The notes beneath the pieces were generated by a model. It was not told the origin of the DNA and did no database searches. It saw only the letters and a list, made by a program, of their open reading frames with translations. The translations under genes and the position numbers were made by a program. 64,000 nucleotides of DNA from an uncultured Pelagibacteraceae bacterium (GTDB lineage: Bacteria > Pseudomonadota > Alphaproteobacteria > Pelagibacterales > Pelagibacteraceae), in assembly GCA_902557995.1 (NCBI GenBank), contig CACECL010000001.1, positions 62,001 through 126,000 of the forward strand, in the 5' to 3' direction. This document shows, piece by piece, positions 45,874 to 53,425 of the stretch; positions within the stretch are counted from its first letter, which is position 1; each line of letters opens with the position of its first letter.

Positions 45874-46337
45874 TTTTTAAGTTTTCCAATAATGGATAAA
45901 TTGTCAGAATTAAATTCATTTTTATTTTCATTTATAAAGTCATCCATAATTTTAATTTTTTCATCTTCAAATTCTGTAACTTTTCTTTTACTTAGATCAA
46001 TATAAAGCGCTAACATTTCAATAGTTGCTGATAATTTTTTTGATGATTTTTCAATCATTTCCATCTTGAAATGTAATCTCTTCTTATCATGATCAAAGAA
46101 GGTTAAAACAATTTCAACTTCATCTCCCTCTTTAACTTCACCATCATATGTAGTGTGAGTTTCAACAACCATGGTACTTCTTTGGGTATTCTTTGCAGAT
46201 TTTTCACCCATCTTAAATTTTTCTAGAATTATCTCCCAAGTTTGATCGAAAACTAAGACATAGTAAGCCATGTTCATATGATTATTATAATCAGTCCATT
46301 CTTTTTTGATTGCTTGGTTTGTTATGTGAAAAGACAT
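45870..46337 (-). CDS. Hot-dog thioesterase, probable betainyl-CoA thioesterase of carnitine catabolism
   Basis: Single hot-dog domain of 155 residues. The 4HBT-type start is EWTDYNNHMNMAYYVLVFD (residues 13-31), and the core ends in a VETHTTYDGEVKEGDEVEI strand pair. The same domain is fused to the C-terminus of L-carnitine dehydrogenase in several rhizobia, where it hydrolyses betainyl-CoA to glycine betaine. Here it is a separate gene, divergent from the dehydrocarnitine-cleavage and carnitine-dehydrogenase genes, 47 nt apart. It heads the TauD-HD-GMC operon. The thioesterase fold is clear; the betainyl-CoA substrate comes from context. Confidence 0.8.
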   Translation of the reverse strand: MSFHITNQAIKKEWTDYNNHMNMAYYVLVFDQTWEIILEKFKMGEKSAKNTQRSTMVVETHTTYDGEVKEGDEVEIVLTFFDHDKKRLHFKMEMIEKSSKKLSATIEMLALYIDLSKRKVTEFEDEKIKIMDDFINENKNEFNSDNLSIIGKLKK

Positions 46338-46359
46338 TTTTTTATTCCCTCGTCCTTTT

Positions 46360-46365
46360 TATAAT
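46360..46365 (+). promoter_or_regulatory. -10 box in the divergent carnitine promoter region
   Basis: A perfect TATAAT lies 19 nt before the ATG of the BKACE gene, in a 47-bp divergent gap. No clear -35 box precedes it. The short 5' end leaves room for only a minimal leader, so regulation by a protein at overlapping divergent promoters is likely. Confidence 0.4.
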
Positions 46366-46384
46366 AGTATAAATCTTACTTAAA

Positions 46385-47272
46385 ATGAACAACAAGGTAT
46401 TCATATCATGTGCTGTGACGGGGTCAGGAGATACCGCAAGTAAGCATCCAGATTTACCAAAAACACCAGAACAAATTGCTACAGCATCAATTGAAGCTGC
46501 AAAAGCTGGAGCTGCTATTGCTCATATTCATGTGAGGGAGGAAGATGGAACTCCAAGTAGAAGATTAGAATTATATAAAGAGGTAATCGACAGAATTAGA
46601 TCAAGTGATACAGATGTAATATTAAATTTAACAACAGGTATGGGGGGTGATCTTGATATTGGACAAGGTAAAAATCCTTTAGATTTTGGTCCTATGACTG
46701 ATATGGCAAATGTAATGGAAAGAATTGCAAATGCTGAACAATTTCTCCCAGAAATTTGTACTCTAGATGCAGGTACTTTAAATTTTGGTGATAGCTCAGT
46801 AATCACAGTTAATACACCAAATGATTTAAGAAAAGCAGCAAAGAAATTAAAAGAGATAAAAGTTAAGCCAGAAATAGAAGCTTTTGATTTAGGAAACATG
46901 TGGTTTGGTGCGCAACTATATAAAGAAGGGTTATTAAGTGATCCACCGATGTTTCAAATGTGTTTAGGAATTCCATGGGGAGCACCTGCTACAACATTAG
47001 CTATGCAAGCCATGAAAGATATAATGCCAAAAGAAGGTGTTTGGTCAGGGTTTGCAATTTCAAAAAATGAAATGCCATTTGTTGCTCAAACTGTTTTGAT
47101 GGGAGGTAACCCAAGAGTCGGTTTAGAGGATAATTTATATTTATCTAAAGGTAAATTAGCTACTAATGCTCAATTAGTAGAAAAAGCTGTAAGAATAATA
47201 GATGAACTTGGATATACCCCAATGACACCAGCAGAAACTAGAGAAAAATTAAAACTTGTTAAACACAAGTAA
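46385..47272 (+). CDS. cdhC: Dehydrocarnitine cleavage enzyme (BKACE family, DUF849)
   Basis: Zinc-dependent beta-keto acid cleavage enzyme of 295 residues. It transfers the betaine part of 3-dehydrocarnitine to acetyl-CoA, giving acetoacetate and betainyl-CoA. The metal-binding His47 and His49 are in AIAHIHVRE. LNLTTGMGGDLDIGQG near 80, CTLDAGTLNFGD near 123, PEIEAFDLGNMWF near 160 and LCLGIPWGAPATT near 188 match the carnitine-pathway subgroup as I remember P. aeruginosa CdhC. It overlaps the carnitine dehydrogenase gene by one base, which supports the substrate strongly. Confidence 0.88.
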   Translation: MNNKVFISCAVTGSGDTASKHPDLPKTPEQIATASIEAAKAGAAIAHIHVREEDGTPSRRLELYKEVIDRIRSSDTDVILNLTTGMGGDLDIGQGKNPLDFGPMTDMANVMERIANAEQFLPEICTLDAGTLNFGDSSVITVNTPNDLRKAAKKLKEIKVKPEIEAFDLGNMWFGAQLYKEGLLSDPPMFQMCLGIPWGAPATTLAMQAMKDIMPKEGVWSGFAISKNEMPFVAQTVLMGGNPRVGLEDNLYLSKGKLATNAQLVEKAVRIIDELGYTPMTPAETREKLKLVKHK

Positions 47273-48213
47273 TGTCATCAATTAAAAAAGTTGCAATAAT
47301 TGGAACTGGGGTAATCGGAGCAGGGTGGATCATACGTTGTTTGGCTCATAACAAAATTGTTTATGCATTTGATAAAGACATCAAGTTAAAAAATAATTTA
47401 TTATTAGAAATAAAAAGAACTTGGCCATTTGTAAAAAAACTATTTAATAAAAAAAAATTAAATCTAAATAATTTTCATTTTTTTACCTCAATAGAACAAA
47501 CGTTAAAAAACGCAGATTTTATTCAGGAATGTGCAACTGAAAACTATTCTTTAAAAACTAAATTGATGAGCACCATTGGAAAATTTGCAAAATCTAACTC
47601 AATAATTGCTTCAAGCTCATCGGGTTTGTTACCAACGAGAATTTATTCAAGATGTAAAAATCCAGAAAGAGGAATAATTGGACATCCATTTAATCCTGTT
47701 TATTTATTGCCTGCAGTAGAAATTGTTCCAGGCAAAAGAACCTCAAAAAAAAATTTAAATTTGGCTAAAAAATTTTATAAATCAATTTCTATGAAACCAA
47801 TTATGGTTAAAAATGAATTACCTGGATATTTGTCTGACAGATTACAAGAAGCTTTATGGAGGGAAGGGCTACATATTATTAATGAGGGATATGCAACTAC
47901 GGAAGAATTAGATAGAGCAATTGAAGATGGCCCAGGATTAAGATGGTCTTTGATGGGTACATTTTTAACCTTTCATCTTGCTGGAGGAAAAACTGGAATG
48001 AAACATATGTTGGAACAATTTGGACCTGCTTTAAAATTACCATGGACTAAATTAAAGGCCCCTAAGTTATCAAAAAAATTATCTTCTAGACTTATTTCAG
48101 GAACATCAAAACAGGCTAAAGGTAAATCGATTGCAATGATATCTAATATAAGAGACCAGTATTTAGTTGATATTCAAAAATTAAGAAAGAAATATGAAAA
48201 AAAACTTAGGTAA
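47272..48213 (+). CDS. lcdH: L-carnitine dehydrogenase
   Basis: NAD-dependent oxidation of L-carnitine to 3-dehydrocarnitine. The protein has 313 residues with a 3-hydroxyacyl-CoA-dehydrogenase fold: nucleotide motif VAIIGTGVIGAGWIIR (residues 7-22), acidic ECATEN near 85, SSSSGLLPTRIY near 112, GHPFNPVYLLPAVEIVPG near 135 and PGYLSDRLQEALWREGLH near 180. The LRWSLMGTFLTFHLAGG and MLEQFGPALKLPW blocks are specific to the carnitine enzyme and not to true acyl-CoA dehydrogenases. The fused thioesterase of some relatives is absent and encoded separately at 45870. The gene converges on the SDR gene with 1 nt between stops. Confidence 0.9.
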   Translation: MSSIKKVAIIGTGVIGAGWIIRCLAHNKIVYAFDKDIKLKNNLLLEIKRTWPFVKKLFNKKKLNLNNFHFFTSIEQTLKNADFIQECATENYSLKTKLMSTIGKFAKSNSIIASSSSGLLPTRIYSRCKNPERGIIGHPFNPVYLLPAVEIVPGKRTSKKNLNLAKKFYKSISMKPIMVKNELPGYLSDRLQEALWREGLHIINEGYATTEELDRAIEDGPGLRWSLMGTFLTFHLAGGKTGMKHMLEQFGPALKLPWTKLKAPKLSKKLSSRLISGTSKQAKGKSIAMISNIRDQYLVDIQKLRKKYEKKLR

Positions 48214-48214
48214 A

Positions 48215-49003
48215 TTAATCATTTCTTTCAGTGTGACCATCTACAGAAATTACCTGCCCTGATACCTTACTTGAATCGTCTGAAATTAAAAATGCGCACA
48301 TCTTTCCTATATCTTCTTCAAGAACCCATTTTTTCATTGAACTCATTGAAATAAATTCTTTTTCAACTGTTTTAGAGGAAACTTTTGTAAATTTTGCTTT
48401 ATCTCTTATTACTCTTTTCATTCTTTCACCTTTTATTGAACCAGGGCAAACTGCATTAACTCTTATGTTGAATTTCCCAAGTTCCATTGCCAAAGTTTTG
48501 GTAATTCCAATGATTGCCCATTTGCTTGCTGCATAAGGGGATCTTAAAGGAAAACCTAGTATACCAGCAGTTGATGAAATATTTATTATTGATCCATTTC
48601 TAGACTTTTTAATTAAAGGTATGGCTTTCTTAGTAAAATAAAAATGACTATTAACATCTACTTGAATGGTTCTTTCCCAATCCTCAGATTTAAGTTTTTC
48701 TAGTGACCCGATTGGTCCAGCAATTCCAACATTATTTATTAAAGCATCGATTTTTTTTGTTTTCTTATTTATTTTTTTAAATAAATCTGAAACTTGATTT
48801 TCATCTGAGGCATCACATGCATAGGAGAACAATCTTTTATTTTTTAAAGGATGTTTATTAAGTTTATTTAAAGATTTAGTGTCAATATCACAAAGATAAA
48901 CATATGCTCCACGTGCAAGACATAATTTAGCTGTAGCTAAACCTATCCCAGACGCTCCTGCAGAAATTATTATTTTTTTATTCTTTAATGATTGGTTAAC
49001 CAT
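48215..49003 (-). CDS. Short-chain dehydrogenase/reductase
   Basis: Classical SDR of 262 residues. Cofactor motif is SAGASGIGLATAKL (residues 14-27), with an Asp after the second strand (YLCDIDT) favouring NAD. NNVGIAGP near 89 and the catalytic Ser-Tyr-Lys are seen as NISSTAG and YAASKWA near 157-161. VCPGSIKGERMKRV and the C-terminal SGQVISVDGHTERND complete the fold. It starts 3 nt after the proV stop and so belongs to the betaine transporter operon. It may act on a hydroxylated quaternary amine or on 3-hydroxybutyrate released from carnitine; neither is proven. Confidence 0.85.
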   Translation of the reverse strand: MVNQSLKNKKIIISAGASGIGLATAKLCLARGAYVYLCDIDTKSLNKLNKHPLKNKRLFSYACDASDENQVSDLFKKINKKTKKIDALINNVGIAGPIGSLEKLKSEDWERTIQVDVNSHFYFTKKAIPLIKKSRNGSIINISSTAGILGFPLRSPYAASKWAIIGITKTLAMELGKFNIRVNAVCPGSIKGERMKRVIRDKAKFTKVSSKTVEKEFISMSSMKKWVLEEDIGKMCAFLISDDSSKVSGQVISVDGHTERND

Positions 49004-49006
49004 TAA

Positions 49007-50032
49007 TTAAGATTTTGTTAGTGATGTCTGTAGTTCTTTATTTGATATATAACCTTTTACATTTCCACTTTTATCAACAACCTCACAGTTTGAATTTGAA
49101 CAAACAATTTGAGGTAAAAATTCTTCTATAAATTGATCTTCATTAACTTTTATTAAATTAGATTTATCAATATCATTAGCTTCCTCTGTTTTTTTCATAA
49201 CTACTTTGGCTTTAATTACTTTTGCTCTATTTACATCTTTAACGAATGCTTTCACATAATCATCTGCTGGGTTCATTATAATATCTACTGGCGTTCCTAC
49301 TTGAACTAACTTACCAGCATTTAATATTCCAATATGATCCCCAAGTCTTAATGATTCATCTAAATCATGAGTAATAAATACGATTGTTTTTTTCAATTCT
49401 GATTGAAGATCAAGTAATTGTTTTTGCATATCACTTCTAATTAAAGGATCTAATGCACTAAAAGCTTCATCCATTAACATTATATCACTATCTGTAGCTA
49501 AAGCTCTTGCTAAACCTACACGCTGTTGCATACCACCTGATAATTGATTAGGAAATTGATTTTCAAAACCAGTTAAGCCAACAGCTTCAATTTTTTCCAT
49601 AGCAGTTCTATCTCTTTCATCCTCAGGTTTACCCTGCATTTCCAAACCATAACCAACATTTTGCAAAACAGTTTTGTGAGGAAATAAACCAAATCTTTGA
49701 AATACCATGCTCATTTTATGTCTTCTAAAATCAATGAGCTGTTCTTTATTGAATGACATTACATTTGTTCCTTCAACTAAAATTTCCCCATCAGTTGGAT
49801 CAATCAGTCTGTTAAGATGTCTAATTAGTGTAGATTTTCCTGATCCTGAAAGACCCATACATACAAACGTTTCGCCTTCCTCAATATTCAATGAAACATT
49901 ATCAAGTCCAACTGTATGTCCGGTTTGTTCTAAAACCTCTTCTTTGTTGGCACCATCTTTTACCATCGGCATTACAGACTGAGGATTGTTTCCAAAAATT
50001 TTGTAAACATTTTTAATCTCTATTTTAGACAT
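49007..50032 (-). CDS. proV: Glycine betaine/proline-type ABC transporter ATPase
   Basis: ATPase of 341 residues, ProV/OpuAA type. The family's N-terminal YKIFGNNPQ and MVKDGANKEEVLEQTGHTVGLD precede Walker A GLSGSGKST near residue 59. Signature LSGGMQQRVGLARAL is near 164 and Walker B LMDEAFSALDP near 187. The C-terminus contains a CBS-like region from about residue 275 (SNLIKVNEDQFIEEFLPQI), shorter than the usual two CBS repeats and possibly an ionic-strength sensor remnant. It overlaps proW by one base. Confidence 0.92.
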   Translation of the reverse strand: MSKIEIKNVYKIFGNNPQSVMPMVKDGANKEEVLEQTGHTVGLDNVSLNIEEGETFVCMGLSGSGKSTLIRHLNRLIDPTDGEILVEGTNVMSFNKEQLIDFRRHKMSMVFQRFGLFPHKTVLQNVGYGLEMQGKPEDERDRTAMEKIEAVGLTGFENQFPNQLSGGMQQRVGLARALATDSDIMLMDEAFSALDPLIRSDMQKQLLDLQSELKKTIVFITHDLDESLRLGDHIGILNAGKLVQVGTPVDIIMNPADDYVKAFVKDVNRAKVIKAKVVMKKTEEANDIDKSNLIKVNEDQFIEEFLPQIVCSNSNCEVVDKSGNVKGYISNKELQTSLTKS

Positions 50033-51057
50033 TATTTACCTTTCTTTTTTTCTGGAGCTCGTCTTTCTTGTAAAGTTTCTCCGTAAGATTGAGTTATTCT
50101 ATCAAGCACGATAGCTAAAAGCACTATCGCAATTCCTGCTTCTGCAGCTCTTCCAACATTTAGCTGCTGTAAACCTAGCAGAACTTCATCACCTAAACCT
50201 CTTGTTCCAATCATTGATGCTATAACCACCATAGATAAAGCCATCATTGTACATTGGTTTATACCTTGCATAATATTGGGTAAAGCTAATGGCATTTGTA
50301 CACCCCATAATTTTTGTTTTTTACTTGCACCAAATGCATCTGCTGCTTCAATTACCTCTTTATCTACAAGTCTTATTCCTAGATCTGTTAGTCTGACCAA
50401 AGGAGGTACTGCATAAATAAATGTAGCAATAATTGCTGGAACAGCACCTAATCCAAAAAGCATTATTCCAGGAATTAAATATACAAATGCTGGAATGGTT
50501 TGCATTAAGTCAAGAACTGGGAGTATTTTGTTTCTTATCCTTTCAGCTCTAGACATTAAAATTCCGACAGGCATTCCAAATACCAAACAAAGAAAAATAC
50601 TTATTAACATGATGGCTGTGGTTTCGATTGCTTTTTGCCAAAATATTGGATGTAAGAAGCCAATAAAGAAAGTGCAAAAACCAACAAATACAGTTGTTCT
50701 TATTTTTCTTCCACTTGCAAAATAAGCTATAACTGTAACCCCTAACACTACAGCTGGCCATGGAGCTAATATTAAAAAATTTTTTAAAGCCATCAGCATT
50801 GCTAGTAAAAAATTATTTATTGCTTCAAAAATAAAACCATAAGTTTCATTTAATTTTTTAAAACCAACATTTATCCACTTCATTAATGGAAGGTCTAACC
50901 ATTTGGGCCATTTTTGTAGCCAAGAAAAATCGTTTAGTAATTCACCTACATTTTCTGGCTTTCTTTTTGAAGAGCTATAACTAATTATTAGTAGCCAAAC
51001 AAAAAAGACTAAAAGACCTATATTAAAAAATAGTTTTTTATTTTTTTTTATATCCAT
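50032..51057 (-). CDS. proW: Glycine betaine/proline-type ABC transporter permease
   Basis: Inner-membrane permease of 341 residues in the ProW/OpuAB family. Six or seven hydrophobic segments follow a long N-terminal part containing WLDLPLMKWINVGFKKLNETYG. Family signatures are FGMPVGILMSRAERIR near 187, PVLDLMQTIPAFVYLIP near 208 and IEAADAFGASKKQKLW (ATPase docking) near 265. I start at the ATG at 51057. An upstream TTG-initiated extension would read through a hairpin and a 20-bp tandem repeat, whose period is not a multiple of three. Confidence 0.9.
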   Translation of the reverse strand: MDIKKNKKLFFNIGLLVFFVWLLIISYSSSKRKPENVGELLNDFSWLQKWPKWLDLPLMKWINVGFKKLNETYGFIFEAINNFLLAMLMALKNFLILAPWPAVVLGVTVIAYFASGRKIRTTVFVGFCTFFIGFLHPIFWQKAIETTAIMLISIFLCLVFGMPVGILMSRAERIRNKILPVLDLMQTIPAFVYLIPGIMLFGLGAVPAIIATFIYAVPPLVRLTDLGIRLVDKEVIEAADAFGASKKQKLWGVQMPLALPNIMQGINQCTMMALSMVVIASMIGTRGLGDEVLLGLQQLNVGRAAEAGIAIVLLAIVLDRITQSYGETLQERRAPEKKKGK

Positions 51058-51063
51058 TAGATG

Positions 51064-51103
51064 AATTTTTAATCTTAATAATAAATTTTTAATCTTAATA
51101 ATA
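51064..51103. repeat. Perfect 20-bp tandem duplication between proX and proW
   Basis: The unit AATTTTTAATCTTAATAATA occurs twice in direct tandem (51064-51083 and 51084-51103) without mismatch. It fills the spacer between the post-proX hairpin and the proW start codon. It has no coding sense. It may be slippage-generated, may set spacing for translation or may hold an RNA-binding site. Confidence 0.9.
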
Positions 51104-51129
51104 AAAGAGCCCTCGAAAAAGGGCTCTTT
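51104..51129 (-). terminator. Hairpin after the betaine-binding-protein gene
   Basis: AAAGAGCCCT (51104-51113) and AGGGCTCTTT (51120-51129) form a ten-pair stem with a 6-nt loop. In the minus direction it lies 17 nt after the proX stop and is followed by a T-rich but interrupted tract. Partial termination or 3'-end protection of the proX message before proW is likely. Confidence 0.7.
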
Positions 51130-51146
51130 CAAAATTTAATTATAGA

Positions 51147-52163
51147 TTACAACGCAGCAGTAACTTTAGAAGCTACATCAGCTGGAACCCAGCTTTTCCA
51201 CATTGATTCTGTTTTTAAAAACTCCTTAGCAGTTAATTCCATGTCACCATCCGACTCATCTTCGTAGAATGCCAACATTTTGTTAACGGTAGCTGTTGGA
51301 ATAGTGTATTTCTTTAAAAACTCAGTTTCAGCTGGGTGAGCTTTTGCCCAATCAGTTAAAACAGATTTTGTTAAAGCCATATCTCTATATTCACAAGCAC
51401 AACTTTTTTTATAAGCATCAGGACCGTTTGCTTTAATATCTTCTACAACTGCAGACATTTTATTCCAGCAATCAGAATCAAAAGCAGGTTCACTTAGTCT
51501 AACAAGGTCAACTTTTCCCATTAAACCAGTTGGTGCCCAGTAGTAAGTAAAGATAGGTTTTTTCTTAGCGAAAGCACCAGCAATAGCAGCATCTAATGCA
51601 CCACCAGAACCTGGGTCAAAGTTAGTATAGTATTTATCTAAACCATACTCTATTTGTTTAACCATGTTAACTGTGTAACAAGTCCAACCAGAAATACAGC
51701 TAGTCATTCTACCTTTAGATGGATCTTCAGGATCTTTAAATAGCGCAGCTATTTTTGGATCTTTCATATCTTCTACAGATTTTAAGTTGTATTTATCAGC
51801 TGTTGCCTTATCAACATAAAACGCTTGTTGAGAGTCTGGTGTGTTCACTCCAATATTTTGAATTGTACCAGCTTGTTCATGTGGCTCGTAGTTAGCAATA
51901 ATATTGTCATACCAAACTTCAGTAATAACATCTAACTGCTTATCATAGTGTGCAGCCATGATAGGTGTAGTACTTCCTTTAGTTACTGAAACCTCACAAC
52001 CATAGCCTTTTTCAAGAATAAACTGAGTGATAGCAGTATGAATGTTTGCACTACTCCAGTCGAAATCTCCCAATCTAGCCTTACAGTCACCTGCATTAGC
52101 ATTACTAACAACTAAAGATGATAAAAGGAAAATTGAGATAGTTAATCTTTTTAAAAACTTCAT
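51147..52163 (-). CDS. proX: Glycine betaine-type ABC substrate-binding protein (OpuAC family)
   Basis: Periplasmic receptor of 338 residues. A signal peptide MKFLKRLTISIFLLSSLVVSNANA precedes the mature protein (shown in two halves: MKFLKRLTISIF and LLSSLVVSNANA). The OpuAC fold shows WSSANIHTAITQFILEKGYG near 36 and several Trp/Tyr residues suitable for a quaternary-amine aromatic box (EVWYDNI, YYWAPTG, SGWTCYT). Paired cysteines are present. A good Shine-Dalgarno (AAGGAG) precedes the ATG. It is the first gene of proX-proW-proV-SDR and probably binds glycine betaine, carnitine or relatives. Confidence 0.92.
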   Translation of the reverse strand: MKFLKRLTISIFLLSSLVVSNANAGDCKARLGDFDWSSANIHTAITQFILEKGYGCEVSVTKGSTTPIMAAHYDKQLDVITEVWYDNIIANYEPHEQAGTIQNIGVNTPDSQQAFYVDKATADKYNLKSVEDMKDPKIAALFKDPEDPSKGRMTSCISGWTCYTVNMVKQIEYGLDKYYTNFDPGSGGALDAAIAGAFAKKKPIFTYYWAPTGLMGKVDLVRLSEPAFDSDCWNKMSAVVEDIKANGPDAYKKSCACEYRDMALTKSVLTDWAKAHPAETEFLKKYTIPTATVNKMLAFYEDESDGDMELTAKEFLKTESMWKSWVPADVASKVTAAL

Positions 52164-52238
52164 TAAATTATCTCCTTAAGGTTAAGTTTTAATTTGAAGA
52201 TTTAATAATGAATAAAGACAAAAAACAAGTCTTGAATC

Positions 52239-52244
52239 TATAAT
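52239..52244 (+). promoter_or_regulatory. -10 box in the proX/GBB-dioxygenase divergent region
   Basis: A TATAAT lies 50 nt before the GTG start of the dioxygenase gene in a 131-bp divergent gap. A small inverted repeat (AAGAC/GTCTT around 52215-52233) lies just upstream. Divergent arrangement suggests joint control of uptake and hydroxylation. Confidence 0.35.
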
Positions 52245-52294
52245 ACAACCCATAATTGAGTTGATTTGGATATCCATTTATATAAAGATTAAGA

Positions 52295-53425
52295 GTGAGT
52301 GCAATTTCTAAACTTGAAAAAAATTCTACTTATCTAAAAGTTATTTGGAGTGATGGCGAAGAGAGCAAATTCAATTATCTTTGGTTGAGAGATAATTGTC
52401 CAACAGCTCATGACAAAGACTCAAGACATCGAATGTTTAATATATTGAATGTATCACAAAATATTAATCCAAAAAAATATTCTCTAAGTGCAGACGGAAA
52501 ATTAGAGATTGAATGGAGTGAAGGAGATCATACAAGTTATTATGACCCTAAATGGCTAAGAGAAAATTGTTATACTTTAAAACATAAACAAAAGTATATT
52601 TCTCCCTATAAACTTTGGGACAGTTCACTTGAAAAAAATTTAAAGTCTATTCAAATTGATCATGACGAAATTATAAGTTCTGATGACGGATTAATTAAAT
52701 GGTTGAGACTTTTGCATCACACCGGGATAGCAATAGTGAAGAATGCACCAGTTGAAAAAAATTCAGGATTAAATGTATTAAATCGAATAAGTCATACTCG
52801 TGAAACATTTTTTAAAACACCTTTTGAAGTAATTAACATTCCAAAACCAAATAATTCGGCATACACAGCTCATGCATTGAGAAATCATATGGATTTACCT
52901 TGGTTTGAAAATCCTCCAGGATATCAATTTTTACATTGTTTGGTAAATTCTGCAAAAGGAGGAGACTCTTCTGCAGTTGATGCTTTTGCAGTGGCAGACT
53001 ATTTAAGAAAAAATGAAAAGGAAACTTTTGATATTTTAGTTAATACTCCATTGAAATTTAGAGATAAAGATTATACCCAAGAAGCAATTAGAAGTGTTCA
53101 TGGAACAGCAATTTCACTTACAAAAGATGGAGATTATAATGATATTCGATACAGTATTGCAACTTTAGATGCACTTGATTGCCACCCAGATGTAATGGAT
53201 TCAATTTATAAAGCACATCATCGATTTGGTAATCTGTTACATGACACTAAATTTCAAATTAATTTTAGATTAGAGCCAGGTGATATTTTTTCATTTAATA
53301 ACAGAAGACTGCTACACGGCAGAACGGAATTTGATCCAAACTCAGGACACAGGCACCTTCAAGGTTATTATATGGATAGGGACGAAATAATTGGTAGATT
53401 AAATTATCTTAAGCAACAATTATAA
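52295..53425 (+). CDS. Gamma-butyrobetaine dioxygenase-like Fe(II)/2-oxoglutarate enzyme
   Basis: Protein of 376 residues with the two-domain layout of gamma-butyrobetaine hydroxylase: an N-terminal DUF971 domain (about 1-100, FNYLWLRDNCP) and a TauD-type core. The iron triad is His198 and Asp200 (NHMDLPWF) and His341 (LLHGRTEF); QFLHCLVNSAKGGDSSAVDAF and the HLQGYYMDRDEI end match the family closely. Of the three N-terminal zinc cysteines of characterised enzymes only Cys35 remains, so the zinc site is lost. It probably makes L-carnitine for the neighbouring carnitine dehydrogenase; a TmpA-like hydroxylase of trimethylaminoethylphosphonate is the main alternative. Start GTG at 52295. Confidence 0.82.
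   Translation: MSAISKLEKNSTYLKVIWSDGEESKFNYLWLRDNCPTAHDKDSRHRMFNILNVSQNINPKKYSLSADGKLEIEWSEGDHTSYYDPKWLRENCYTLKHKQKYISPYKLWDSSLEKNLKSIQIDHDEIISSDDGLIKWLRLLHHTGIAIVKNAPVEKNSGLNVLNRISHTRETFFKTPFEVINIPKPNNSAYTAHALRNHMDLPWFENPPGYQFLHCLVNSAKGGDSSAVDAFAVADYLRKNEKETFDILVNTPLKFRDKDYTQEAIRSVHGTAISLTKDGDYNDIRYSIATLDALDCHPDVMDSIYKAHHRFGNLLHDTKFQINFRLEPGDIFSFNNRRLLHGRTEFDPNSGHRHLQGYYMDRDEIIGRLNYLKQQL

Noticed and set aside
46528..46899. 123-codon minus-strand ORF
   Set aside because: Lies wholly inside the BKACE gene on the opposite strand and has no recognisable motifs.
51058..51132. N-terminal extension of ProW from a TTG
   Set aside because: It would translate a hairpin and a 20-bp tandem repeat whose period breaks the frame logic. 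ATG 51057 gives a family-like start.
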